From: Stenopsyche tienmushanensis
Taxonomy: Eukaryota > Arthropoda > Insecta > Trichoptera > Stenopsychidae
Assembly: GCA_008973525.1 (NCBI GenBank)
Contig: WACJ01000516.1
Coordinates: forward strand, 558,001-622,000
Reading direction: 5' to 3'
DNA length: 64,000 bases
In this document: positions 49,456-62,000 of the stretch, piece by piece
Position numbering within the stretch: the stretch's first letter is position 1
How the letters are laid out: every line of letters begins with the position of its first letter
The notes under the pieces: generated by a model
The model's input: the letters and a program-made list of their open reading frames with translations, nothing else
What the model was told of the DNA's origin: nothing
The model's database searches: none
Translations under genes and position numbers: made by a program

Positions 49456-49640
49456 CCTTGAGCCTCCAGCGCTTGCGCCCCCTCCGCCTCCGCCCCCGCC
49501 CCCGCCACCCCCGCCCGCTATCGCCCGCCGGTCAACGCGGGCCACCCGCCGCACGCCACTCGCCACGGTTAACCGTTACTTGTCACCCGGCAATGAAAAC
49601 TCGTCACTAGCGACGATCGCTCTCTGTCAAACACCTTAAA
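49456..49640 (-). promoter_or_regulatory. GC-rich 5' leader / probable promoter of APPBP2
   Basis: A strongly GC-rich island in otherwise AT-rich DNA lies directly upstream of the APPBP2 ATG, with a GGC/GGG-rich run near 49485-49520. In the APPBP2 frame it stays open up to a TAA about 15 nt upstream of a GTG at 49566 and would encode about 13 consecutive glycines, but it has no ATG. I read it as 5' UTR/promoter. Transcription start not determined. Confidence 0.6.
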
Positions 49641-50111
49641 TACTCCAATTGCACGACACACGACTCGAATGCGACCATAAGCCAAATATTTACTCCCTCG
49701 TCCGTTGCAATATCTGAATTACGGCATTATGATAAAAAATACAAATGTAATTCGCCTTAAAAAAATCAAACTATTTTCAAATAAGGTGTAAAAAATATTT
49801 ATTAATTTAAAGAGCTGCACGAACCGAAATTTTAAAATTGTACTCAATCGATTCCAAAACCAATGAACACAAAAAAATGTATACATGATGATTAAAGACT
49901 ATTTTATGGTTTATTAAAACCAAAGGTTACATCACAGCTCATCTTATTTTATTTTATTTCTCATTATTTTTTTAAAATATTTATTATTTAACCAGTTAAA
50001 TGCCACACATATAGACATGACCAAAGAACCATTTCCCAGGCCGTACGCGTCTATAGACGCAAATCTCAGATTTTAATTCCGATATGAAGCGCCCTTGGCA
50101 AGTACATATCT

Positions 50112-51030
50112 AGGGCGTGATCCGATATTAAAAACGTTTCCCACGTTTCACACCGCACCAAGAAGCTAGCAACACTATACGCTTTTTACGCTTTGTTCAC
50201 AGTTTTCATAGTGACAGACGCCATTTTGCGTTGAAACAAGACGCGAAATTGGCGTCAATCTTATTTCCAAGATTAGTTGAGTTTACAATGGCTGAATATG
50301 TAGATATTTCTATTTTTTTGCAAGAAAGCAATGAATTGCTCAATATGAAAGTTCTTCCCGCCGACGCTATTTCGCCGACGAGTTTCGGTGTTTCGATGCG
50401 GTGGAGCGTGAATCCGGAGTTGCCATTATAAAAAATGTCATGATGACTGCTCACGCTGCTACCTCTTTTGCATTGAGCACCGTGAGCAACTATGACGTCA
50501 CAAGGATTCAATTTGAAATTTCTTCCCGACAACGCTATTCGAGCTTAGAGTGGTGTTTATTATAAATAAATATATATTTATTTATAATAAATATTATTTA
50601 TCAATAAATAAATAAATTAATTAATTAAATAAATTAAATGCCACTGAATATATAATGAAACGTTTATTCTAGTAATTGAGCACCTATGGCTGCTAAAATA
50701 GGCGATATTCATCCAGTAAATAAGAGAAGTGAACAAACAAGAACGGCACAAAATTAAAACAATGTACATATTAAAAAGTAGCTAACAAAAATTCAGGTGA
50801 TTTTTGTCATTGGTAAACAGCCTAGAATTCGTCACCAACGTCCCTTCTATAATCCAAATGTTTTTTCTATTGATATTCTTGTTGATGACAGGCAAAAGTT
50901 GAAATTTTTGTTTCGCTGTTAGATGTCCGCTCGTACTGCTCTCGTCGATATTGTGAACAGTGTGAACAAACGATATGGTGTTGCCAGGATAGAAACGTGA
51001 GAAACGTTTTTAATATCGGATTACGCCCCT
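50112..51030. mobile_element. DNA transposon derivative with long inverted ends
   Basis: GGGCGTGATCCGATATTAAA at the left and its near-perfect complement at the right (GGGGCGTAATCCGATATTAA) continue as AAACGTTTCYCACGTTTC, with weaker pairing to about 100 bases (GTTCACA blocks). About 920 bp; the interior frames resemble nothing I know. Superfamily not determined. Lies about 660 bp upstream of the APPBP2 ATG. Confidence 0.75.
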
Positions 51031-51111
51031 AATTTGCGCCCCCTTCCCCAATATTTTTTTCAAAGCTAATTAATGCTATTAAAAAATGTATTATGTTAAA
51101 TATTACTATAT

Positions 51112-51160
51112 AGTAAAACCTCGATATAACGGACAAAAAATCCGGTCAAATGTAAAAAAA
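51112..51160 (+). mobile_element. Pogo/Tigger-like end
   Basis: TAGTAAAACCTCGATATAAC followed by GGACAAAAAATCCGGTC, the usual pogo-family terminal sequence. No partner found. Confidence 0.5.
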
Positions 51161-51734
51161 TTAAAAACATTTTGTTAATATTGTACATGCTTAAATTCAA
51201 GTGTCGCCGCATGTAAACGATTTTTAATGGCCACGATAATCACGTCATACGTCTAACACTAGAGTTTGAGACATAAGGACGTCTTGCTCATAGACTGCAC
51301 CTAACCAGAGCTATAGTATATTAGGGAGCTCCCTGATATAATAGCGCGTAGGTTTCGACGCGGCACACTGGTGTTTGCCACGCTAGTCGGGGATTCACAC
51401 AACACTACAACAGTTTAACTTGTTTACTCGAATTCTCGACTTCGAGTGTTCCAATTAGCTAGATTTTGTAACTTAAAACTAAAAAACTAGCTAAGATAGC
51501 GGCATAAATTAGTAAGATAGATAAATATATAGTTTTTACAGTTGGAAGGAAGTCTAGACTCGTCCGCGACCTCAGTTGGCGTAACTTAGCCTCTGAGGGA
51601 GCTTTCGTAATCGTACAGATAATAGACAATGTCACAAAAGCCCTAAAAGAGGACGAAATAGCCATAAGATTTGTATGTCCAATCGGTCCGCTTTTCGAAA
51701 CGCTGATATGACAGATGAGGATTTCAAGGATTTC

Positions 51735-51815
51735 GTAGTGTGTTGTGTAATATATAATAAAATAGGCTTGCTGCTGGTGTAGTAGTTGCTTTATGCTACG
51801 TAAGCAAACACATTT
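51735..51815 (+). repeat. Dispersed repeat, copy 3 of 3
   Basis: GTGTAATATATAATAAAATA, GGCTTGCTGCTGGTGTAGTA, TTGCTTTATGCTACG as at 6.9 kb. Confidence 0.65.
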
Positions 51816-54791
51816 GTTTTATAAATTGGTTCAGATTATTTCTTCTCTTAATGCACGAGGATCGTTATATTAATAAATTCTTTATCTTTATAAATATACA
51901 TAACGGAAGATGAACAGGAACAACTGAAAGTATTATAACATTGAAAATATTAGGAAAAATAAAGGAAAATGTCGGAAGGAAACGAGAAAATTAGTTTAAA
52001 ATTTTATTTTTATGATATTCACACATTTTTGTTTCGGCTTTCTTTCCGGAAATCAAGGAAAGTTTTATCCATTGCTTCATATTGTGCGTTTGGCTTCCCG
52101 TGTAAACAATTACGTCGATTACATATCCTATTTCAACATTGCAGCAAATATTTGTTTTTAATCCTGAAACATTCTCTTTGGCAACAAAACAATTCTAGTT
52201 GGAATAAAATCATGATATTATTAACTAAATTAAACAAGATGTGTTTTGTAAAATAGTTTATTTACTTTGGTCAATAATAGAGTATATTTTGAAGATATAC
52301 ATGCTTGCTATGATTCCAAATATAATAGTTATCTAACACATACATAAAATAACTTGATTAATCGGCTTTGTATATAACTGCGACACAAATACATGTAAAT
52401 GTTAGAAAATACTCTTCTAGCTTTGTGCGCATGTATAAAAATCATATCAAAAACTTATTCATATTGACAAAATATTGTGAAATTGGCAAATTTCATTTTA
52501 CACAAAGGCACAGAATATTTCTACTGAAAACTGTCTTACAAATGTATATTTTGTATAGTGCACTTTGCAATGTCTATTGACAAAAGGGTTGAGGTTTGTA
52601 TAGTTCTTAACTAGTTGAAAATATAACTGAGTATACTGTGAATTTATTACAAATATTTCAAAGCATAGACGATCAGAAATTAATTATATAGTAATAGGAT
52701 ATCTTAAAAATATATTCCATCGGTTTTGGACATAACAGGAAGATCAGAATGATGTATACGTTAAGTTTATAAAAACAATTACCGTTAATCGCTTACCATC
52801 TGAAAGATCTTTTGAAGTGCATTATCAACTGAAAAATTGATGTTGTCATAATTTAACTCAAGCATAAAAAATCAGTAATAAAATTGGATTTATATTTTAT
52901 TATTGATGGAAAGTGATTAATTATAATTGTGCAGTATTTTTTTTAGCATTTAGAAAAATATTTATGAAACTAGAACTATTTATAATGCAGCTTAACCTCG
53001 TAAAAAATGAGAAAAATTGTTGCATTTTCCAATCCGTATTCTTCAAAGAGTTCAAATTCTTTCAAACATTCTTAAAGGCACTCCGATTAAACTTATTCGT
53101 TGATTTGTACTTCCACAAAACCACTCCATCCATATTATTCTCTTTGATAACATTTCTAAATACCATCTCAAATTAATTACATTGATAGAAAGCACAGTTA
53201 AAATAATTTTGATATAAAGTTAGAAAAAACGTAAGGCGTATTTAACACTACGTAATTTTGTAAATCAGAAAATTAACATTATCTGCATATTTATGATATT
53301 AAGCATGTAGCAATCCCTCAATTAGTCCTATTCTGATAATTGTAAGTCTTTAATGAACGGTATATATAATTATTAACGTTTAAATCGTTGCAAAGTTTAA
53401 CACACCGATTACATTTTAAAAAAGACGATTTCAACACAAAAGGATGACAAATAAATGTAAGCTGATTGATAACAATGATTTGAACGATTGTCATGTAAAA
53501 TAGACTTTAATAAAACAATTCTAAGATAAATATGTATTTTTTATGCGAATTTTTTATATGCGACTCCTCGTTGTACGTATCTATTGCATAAAAACAAATC
53601 CAAGTGTATTTAAATTCAAATAATGCATCTATGAAAATATTTTTATCACAACATTTGATTTGTTCAATTTGGGGTAAGATTTCTTCAGTAATAATTAATT
53701 AATCAAGGGAATAATTGAAGGATTACCATGTTGTTTTTTAATATCTATGGAATATTTATTGGTTTACATTTAAATGTAATTAAGAAGATAATAAACAGCT
53801 TTATTTATTTAATTTAAGAAGTAATATTTCAATTAAATTTTGACTATAAAATTTCATCAATAACAGTCATTTTAGTTTTTTTTATTGGTAAACATTCATG
53901 ATTTTGCTAAATCACCCTAAATAGCTTTAGTATTGTAGTATTGCGAAATAAATGAAATCTAATAAATATCATTATGCAGATAAGAACATGAATTAGCAAC
54001 TTTAGTTTTCTAATTATAATTATTCAGTTCCAATTTCACTAAGCGTAGGTAAAACATTCGAAACAATATATGTGATAAAATACACATACCATCAATTAGC
54101 ATTTACTATTAATACTTTTCTCTTTAGATAATAAAGTTTTGTACTTCCATCTACCATCGCATAATATGCGCGATTGTCATTTTATAAATATGCTGTAAAT
54201 ATTAATTATATGTCTCCAAAGATTGCCTTATATAAAAAAAAAGATATTGAAAATTGCTTTGATTTATAATAATTTTTTTTTGATTCATAATAATCACAAT
54301 ATGGAATTATTTTTATATGATCGTCGATCTCCCGATTCCTATTAATTCCTTAGCAATTGGGATCATGGAGATAATCATCTATTTTGAAATGAAATTAACG
54401 ACATTAAGTTCAAAACACTTGCTATCCATTGTCGTTTTCGATTCATCTAGCTGTATAAATATTTTAAGATACTTTTGAAAAAGCTGCATTAAAAGTCTTG
54501 TGAGTATTATAAAAAAGAGAAAGATACGTCTATTTATCAATAGAATATTGTGTAAAACACTTGCGAAAAATACAAAAAAATATATTAAATGTTTTGATAT
54601 GAAATTTAATAAAAAGCAATAAGAGAATAATTAAAAATGATAATATTAAACGAAATAAAAATATTGGTATTCATAAAACTAACGACATAAATTCAATTAC
54701 TTGGATAATAAGGCAATTCCCAAAAAGCCAAATAGAGCTCGGAGAGAGACAGACATTGTGGGCGACGAGAGTGTTAAACTGACTACTCGAC
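51816..54791. other. AT-rich intergenic between CP110 and APPBP2
   Basis: Very AT-rich. Several 60-95 codon frames, none with a recognisable motif. No gene seen. Confidence 0.45.
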
Positions 54792-54795
54792 TTAG

Positions 54796-55020
54796 CCCTT
54801 TGAGTGGTGAGCTAATTTAAAATCTTCACAGTCATAGATGCTATATTTGCTTGTCTGCCACTTATCAATTGTGCAATGTACGCAGGAAGCGCTCTGTCTT
54901 TGTCTCCCATGCACAGTTACCGAACTCCATCTCTGTCTCTCTCCGAGCTCAACGTATAAGAGTGCTCTTTTTTAATCACTGGAATTCGCTCGCAAATATG
55001 CGATTATACTACCATACAGG
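54796..55020. mobile_element. TTAA-type MITE, full-length copy
   Basis: Left end CCCTTTGAGTGGTGAGC after TTAG (54792-54795); right end CCATACAGG before TTAA (55021-55024). The terminal repeats are weak. Left-end and right-end fragments of the family occur at 6676-6793, 12030-12174 and 32625-32775. Confidence 0.6.
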
Positions 55021-55024
55021 TTAA

Positions 55025-56070
55025 TAATGAGCGTTTTTCTTATCTTTTTATTTTCTTTGTATTGAAAATATGATATTATAATTGAAACCAAGTAGAAATT
55101 TGATGATTTGGGTTATCCGTGTTTTCCAGTTATCTATGTTTGTCCTCTGTATAATAGAAAATATACCTAAGTTCACAGAGAGCAATAAATTCATAATATA
55201 TGCAAAATTTGAATTGAAACTTCTTGAAAAATATAACAAGGTTAAAAATGCTAAATAATTTTGTGGTGCACTAAAAATTTCTGCACCTTAATAAGATCGA
55301 GTGCTTAAGCGTCGTAAATTTCATCTGATATTTCAATTCCAGCATAACAAAAAAAAGATCAAATCAAAAGACGTTATACTACATTGTTTTAATTTTAATA
55401 TAAGCAGATTCTTGGAATGGGAATAATACTATGTTCTTACGTCTAAAAAATAAGATATGTTATTTTCAATCAGCAATCACGAAGCTTTGAAAACATTCAG
55501 TCAACAATTATTCATCTAAAAGAAATATATCAGTAGTTTTTCTTGTTTGTTCAAAAATTTTACGTAAAGTTTACAAAATTTGCAACATATTAACAGTCTT
55601 CTAATTTAGTTTTTAAAACGTAGATTTAATTTCAAAACATACCCGGCATACAGAATAAATGTACTTTCGATTCTTGTTATAGAATTACGCATACTGCAAA
55701 TACATTTGAACACTTAAATATAGATTTTCGCACGAGATTGCTATCATCAGATTAAAAAAATCTTATATTATACAATTTGGATATGATCAAAAACTTAAAT
55801 AACAAAGATTCAAAAACCGATTTTAGGCTACGGGTTTTTCTTACAAGGTAAGCGTTTGAATATTTGCGTTTGAAAGCAAAGACATTTTACTTACACGCTA
55901 TAATTAAAAATAAATAAATAATTTCTTATTCTAGCTGTGTCATATTTGCTCAAACTGTAAATGCCGAGATAAAGTTTCTTGCATTCATTCTCGATAAAAT
56001 TTGTGCTTTCTCAAGCATCATACCATAAAAACACTTAAAACTAATACAAATAAAAAGATAAGATCTGCAT
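55025..56070. other. AT-rich flank 3' of CP110
   Basis: Should include the CP110 3' UTR. No poly(A) signal assigned and no gene seen. Confidence 0.45.
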
Positions 56071-59000
56071 TTATCGCCAAGGTTTACGACTAACATGTTC
56101 GCCTGTGACGGTTACACTGCGCCTTGATTTATCACTAATCCCACTTTGCAATTGATCGTTATGCTCTGAAAAATGAAAGTATCGATAAGTATGTATAACA
56201 TGTTGTAGTTATTTTAAATTGGTCTGTTGTCTAGTGATCCGTATAAGTGGACAGACTGAGATGAATTACAAGAATTTATGCATAAAAAGAAGCATTTAAA
56301 CTCGACAAGAAATGATATACATGTAGATAATTTAATCAATATTATTTTAGTTAGCTGTTTGATTTTATCATTATTAGATTTATTTAATTTTTTTAAAATC
56401 TATTTGATTTCTATTATTTTTAAGACTTTTATAATTATTTAATGTTTCAGTAATCTGAATTCTCAGTCCCCATATCATTTTCGTTAAATAAAAGCTTACT
56501 TTTAGTCTTTCAAGTATTGTGATTAATAACCACTTTTAGGCCTGATCCACACTATGGTGCCGGTAACGGTTCGATCTCGCTCTCGGTCTCGGTCCGGTCA
56601 AATATTCTCATACAAAAAACGGGATTGGAACGATCCTATAGTGTGAATACTCTGATTGTTTCTTGTGTAAGAATATTTGATCGGACCGAGACCGGAGCGA
56701 GATCGAACCGTTACTGGCACTATAGTGTGGATCAGGCCTTAAAGTGCATCATAGATGCAAATGTATGGATGCTGTGGTAATTAAATATAGCTGGGTGCCA
56801 GGGTGTGTATATTTGCACATCGTAATACAGTGATAGTCAACCTCTCCCTACTGCCCACTAGTAATAGAAAGATAGAAAGATTGAATTCTATTCAGTGACC
56901 ACCTTCATCATCATCATAGTGCAGCCACAAACAGTCCACTGCAAAACTATGCACCTCTTCAATATCCATTCACAGGAAAGGGTTACATCCATCTCGTCTG
57001 TATTATACATGAACCTCCTTATTCGCTCGACATTGAAGGTAGCATAACTAAATGAAATTCGAGAATTTCATTTAGAACGCTCACCCAGCGGGTCTCTTGC
57101 ATGAATGTATTAATGAATGCTTTCGCGATCGTCTTGATAGGGAGGTTTGTAAAGACTGAGTAGTTTTCTACAGGAGACTGGAAAACTACTCTAGGCGAAG
57201 GATTCTACTAGAAAGGATTTTCTGGAATGCAAAGAGTCCAGTCCCTCCTTTCCTCACTAGGGTGTTGCCGGGCTAGGGTGAAGACATACGTGACGTTTAT
57301 GGATGGATATCGACGGATAAAAAATCCTTTTTCTGAAAATATTAGAGGCTGATACCACTTTTTAAAAACTGTTAGAAATTATGGCAAAATTAAAAAAATG
57401 CATCAATTATATGGAATATTTTATCAATTTATAGATTACCTTTCTCTACTTCATATCTTGTAGAATCAGGCTTTGGTGTTCTTACTCATATTATGACTAA
57501 ACGGAAAAACCGTTTGAATATTTCCGAAAGAGAGGATCTTCATTCGTTTTCTATGAAAATTAAATCAGATATCAAATACTTAGTTTTGCAGCATCAGCCT
57601 CAAAGTTTCATTAACCTTTCCCTTACCGTGCTAAAAAACATCTGCGCACTACCATGATATGTATTTGGTACACCATATGACCTTTTGAAAAATTCTAAGC
57701 CCCATATCTATTATATTTCATATCGATATTTCCATTATTTGAGTCGAGTTGTAGTAAATACATCATGGTAGAGAAAAGGTTAATAATGAATCAAATGTAA
57801 TTTTAATAGACTTTACAATTTTATTTATTTAAGTTATTATGGAACCAGGAATATAAAGGTTGCAGTAAGAATATAAAGGTTGACTACCCTTGTCTTAATA
57901 TATTATTTTTGTGTTTAACATGCTTTTTTTTATAAAGTAACAAGCTTGTCCTGCATTTACTAATACACAGATGTTTAAAACTACCCATTGTTCATGTGTT
58001 AACATAAAATTTGAGCATAGACATACCATATTGTGATCGAGTCATTGGTTGGGATGCAAGGTGAGATGTTCGTAAAGGTTTGGTCGTAAAAACCCCAGTG
58101 TGACTCTTTGACATCCCTTCTCTAGAACCAAATGAAATTGTTTATTATTGTTTATACAAACTAATTAATTATTGTTTTAATATTATCCAACACTCTATAA
58201 TATTAGTTTTTTGATATAAATATTAATGTCACAATAAAAAAAACATCTTTTAATGTAGGAAGTTTTATCCTCAGACAAACATTATTTTTGCAATGATAAT
58301 TATTTAAGGAAGAGCATATTTTATTAATTCAATCTAAAGATACAATGTATTATTAATAATTTGATCTTATTGAAAGCAAAAATATCAATATTTTTATGTT
58401 TGCCATATACAGGATGCGGTAAGGAAACTTCCTTATTTGAAAGGCACACCCTAAAACAACAGGGTTTCCAAGAAAAGTAAGGTGGCATTTATTTGAAAGA
58501 ATGGAATCTAACCATTTTTGTCATATAGGTTTAATATTGATCATGCAGTGGACTATCTTTAATTGTCTACAATTATTTTTATTTGTGCATCAAATAACAG
58601 ATTATGATCTTACTGTTATGAATATTATAGTTAGAATTTTTAACTCTCCATAAGGGAAATGGTGATAAACACCCATTGCCGCGGTTGTTTATTTTATGCA
58701 GGATAAGTATTTGTACGCATTTCAAATAAACTTTACAGTTAACCTTTTCGAACCGGAGAACATACACTCTATGCTCTAATGTGAATTTACTTTTCTGTCA
58801 GCTCCCCCACAGCATGTAACAAACTTGATAATGAACAAGGCTTAATAAATGAGCGTTAATACTTTTGATAGCACACAATATTCCTTCATTTCTTCAGAAT
58901 ATTTCTTAATGTTAAACTTGATTAATGCACTGTGAAAACAAAATGATAGGGTTACCATGCAAGCCTACCAATTTACTTCTGAAGGAGTAGATTTTGTAAA

Positions 59001-62000
59001 GGAGTGGTGATACTCGGCTAATGACGCCACTCCAGAACAGTCAAGGGAGAATAACAAAATTGGTCAACGATAAGAATGATGCGAGTATCTTAATTATCAA
59101 AACAAACCCCTGTTCTTAAGACAACACAAACGAAAGTCGTCTTATCTTTGTTGAAAGAGTTTAATAGCTTATCCGATGATAGTAATTTCAGTTAATTATA
59201 CCTAAATTTTATGACAGTTAAAAGATTCTTTAGAATACAATTTTCTATTAAAAAATTAAAAATATATTGAGAATGTTATGGGGTTAAAAATGCAAAAATG
59301 CCAAGTTGAACTGCCTATTCCACTGTAAATTTAAGTTTGTGAAAAACTTACAAATACCCATCCCATATAAAATCATTAATCAAACGCATAAATATTTGTA
59401 CCCGCTCATGAAGATTAATTAATAAATTATGATATTAAATATTATAAATAATAAACAGTCAATGCAAAACTTACTGGATTATTTACCGAGTTTATACTTA
59501 TTTATGCAAAATGTATATAAAATAATTATAAATAAAAAAAAGAAATAAAAATAATACTTTTATTAGGATTATTGAAAAATATTAATCTATCAGGCAGTTT
59601 TGGATTACAAATAGATGAACCACTTATAAATTGATTTCAATCAAATTTAGATTATTCAAACATAAACATTTGATATGATTTTGGATTGGCATATTTCAAT
59701 CAATCAATCAAAATTCAAGCATACAAGTATAAAACAATAAAATCCTTCTTAACACCTAAAAGATCGATCTCGTGCTAGTATGGTAATTCGGCACATTTTG
59801 GAATTGTAAATTTAGTGAATCTTGGGAAAACGTACATCTTATAGAATTTATTATGGTCCTTAAGGTGTTAATTTGAATACTTAAAATTCATAATACCACA
59901 ACAATTTTGAATTTGATGAAAATCACATTTGATTGATTTTGCACATCTCCCGTGAAGCTTCTTATATGTAGACTTTTTTGATTGAAGTTTTCCTCTTTAA
60001 CAGGATATTTAATACCTGCAGCAACTTCTATCAACGTCAGGAACTGATATTCAGAGTTTTCGTAATCCAGTTTGATTATTTTCTATCCAATAAAATAAGC
60101 GTCAGATAACTTGTGCGGATTGTTTTATGAAAAGTCAATTATTTTAAGCTAAATCATATTTAAATATTTTGTAATTGGAATCCAGATAGTCTGACTAATT
60201 ATAACCAGAGGGTTGACTGTATTTCCAAACTCAAAATTAATTTAAATGACAACATACATCTATTCAAATATATGATTTGGAAAATACTTACAATTTTCTT
60301 TTTAGAATTTTCTGCGTAGTTGCAGAAAGTTGTCTCGTTGATGAAGTAGAGGAAGAGCTTCTGTGAGAGAGAGATATCTTGCGGTCCCTGTCTTGCGATA
60401 TAATTGACATTCGCTCCGCAGGTGTAAAAATAATGAACATATCATGCAAAGCATAACAAGCAGCTGTAATCTGAAACACTTACAACTGTGAATAACTGTT
60501 GTATATCTACTTAATTAAAATTGCCATTGTAAATTGTTCAAACCTGTTGTATAAGTCTTCTATGAAGATCAACATCGGCACCTTGAATACCTCCTTCATC
60601 TCTATGAAGTTGCAATGCACACAATAAAGTATCTCGAATCGTCTGCACAGTGCTCTCTACTCTTTCGGTTCGCATTAATCGACGTGTCAGATATCCTTTA
60701 GTGTATGCTACAATAATAGTAGCAGCTTGAATCTACAAAAATATATTTTAATTAATAACACATATCATAAAATAATTTAACATAAGTTTATATGAAACAA
60801 CATGAAAATACCTCCTTCTCGTTGTACTGAAGAATCTTTCGATAACACTTCTGTACTATTCCATCATTTCTTGGTCTGTTAACTTCTATCAAATTTAAAG
60901 ACAATGAATTTTTATCCACAATTGAATTTTGACTACTACTTGAATCGAAATAAGCAGAAGATTTTGAACTTATGGAAGATAAAGATATTATTTGGTTGCT
61001 GCTCGAAGCATATGTATTATCCTTATAATAATTTTTATCGATGCTATAAGATCGTTCTCTATAATTCGGCTGAGACGCTAGGTTCTGTTGAATTTTTGTT
61101 ATTTTATCGAAAGCGCTCTTTAACTTTGACATTCCGTCTGCTTCCCTGTGCATTGGATTCGATATAAACGTTTCGTAGTGACTTTTGCATTCGTTAGCTG
61201 AAGATGCATCGTCAGAAGCGAAGGTGAAGTTCACATCATCGAGAGTGTTGCTCGTTCTTTCAGTTGCTATGGAATCGTCCAGTTGACTATCGTCACAATA
61301 GTATTCTTTAGATGAAAATTTATTGAAATCAATCGTTTGCACTTCTGGATACAAACAGATATTGTTGGTTTTATCCATCGGTTTCAATTCTGTTTGCGAT
61401 TTGTCCATTGGTTTTTTCAATCTCGCATCATCATGTAACTGAATGGGATTTTTTTCGCAACTAGATTTAACGTGAATAGATTTATTTTCTTGAGTCGGCA
61501 CCAAATCAATAGTATAAGATGCATTCAAAGAGGCTTGCTGATTGGATATTTTATGTTTTGATTTACTTATTGCATCTGAACTCATAGTCAAATATTTTTC
61601 TGTATTTAAAATTTCACTCGCTTGTACTTTTTTTTCAGTTTTATTATCTAAACGCTCTTGAGAATTGATTTCGTGTTTTTCTTTAGCAGATATATCAGAA
61701 TGTCCATTTTTCAATCCACCAAAATTACTATGATCGCTATTTTTTTCAAAATTATCTTCGCTCATGTGTTTATTTTGATTAAAAGCAATTTGAAATTGTG
61801 TGAGCAATAGTTTCTGTTGATTTTCGAAAGTTTTCTTTAAAAATATTTGCTCTTCATTTTGCTTTCTTATCAATTCATTAAGCTTTTTATCGTGCTCATC
61901 TTGAAATTTCTTCAACAGCTTATTGAAATAAATGTTAGAATCGACATTCGGCTTAGATGATAAATTTACAACGCTAGGCAATAATTGCATATTGTCTCGA

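Noticed and set aside
49456..49566. APPBP2 start at the upstream GTG with polyglycine N-terminus
   Set aside because: No ATG there; the ATG at 49455 has good context and gives the expected family length. Kept only as a finding.
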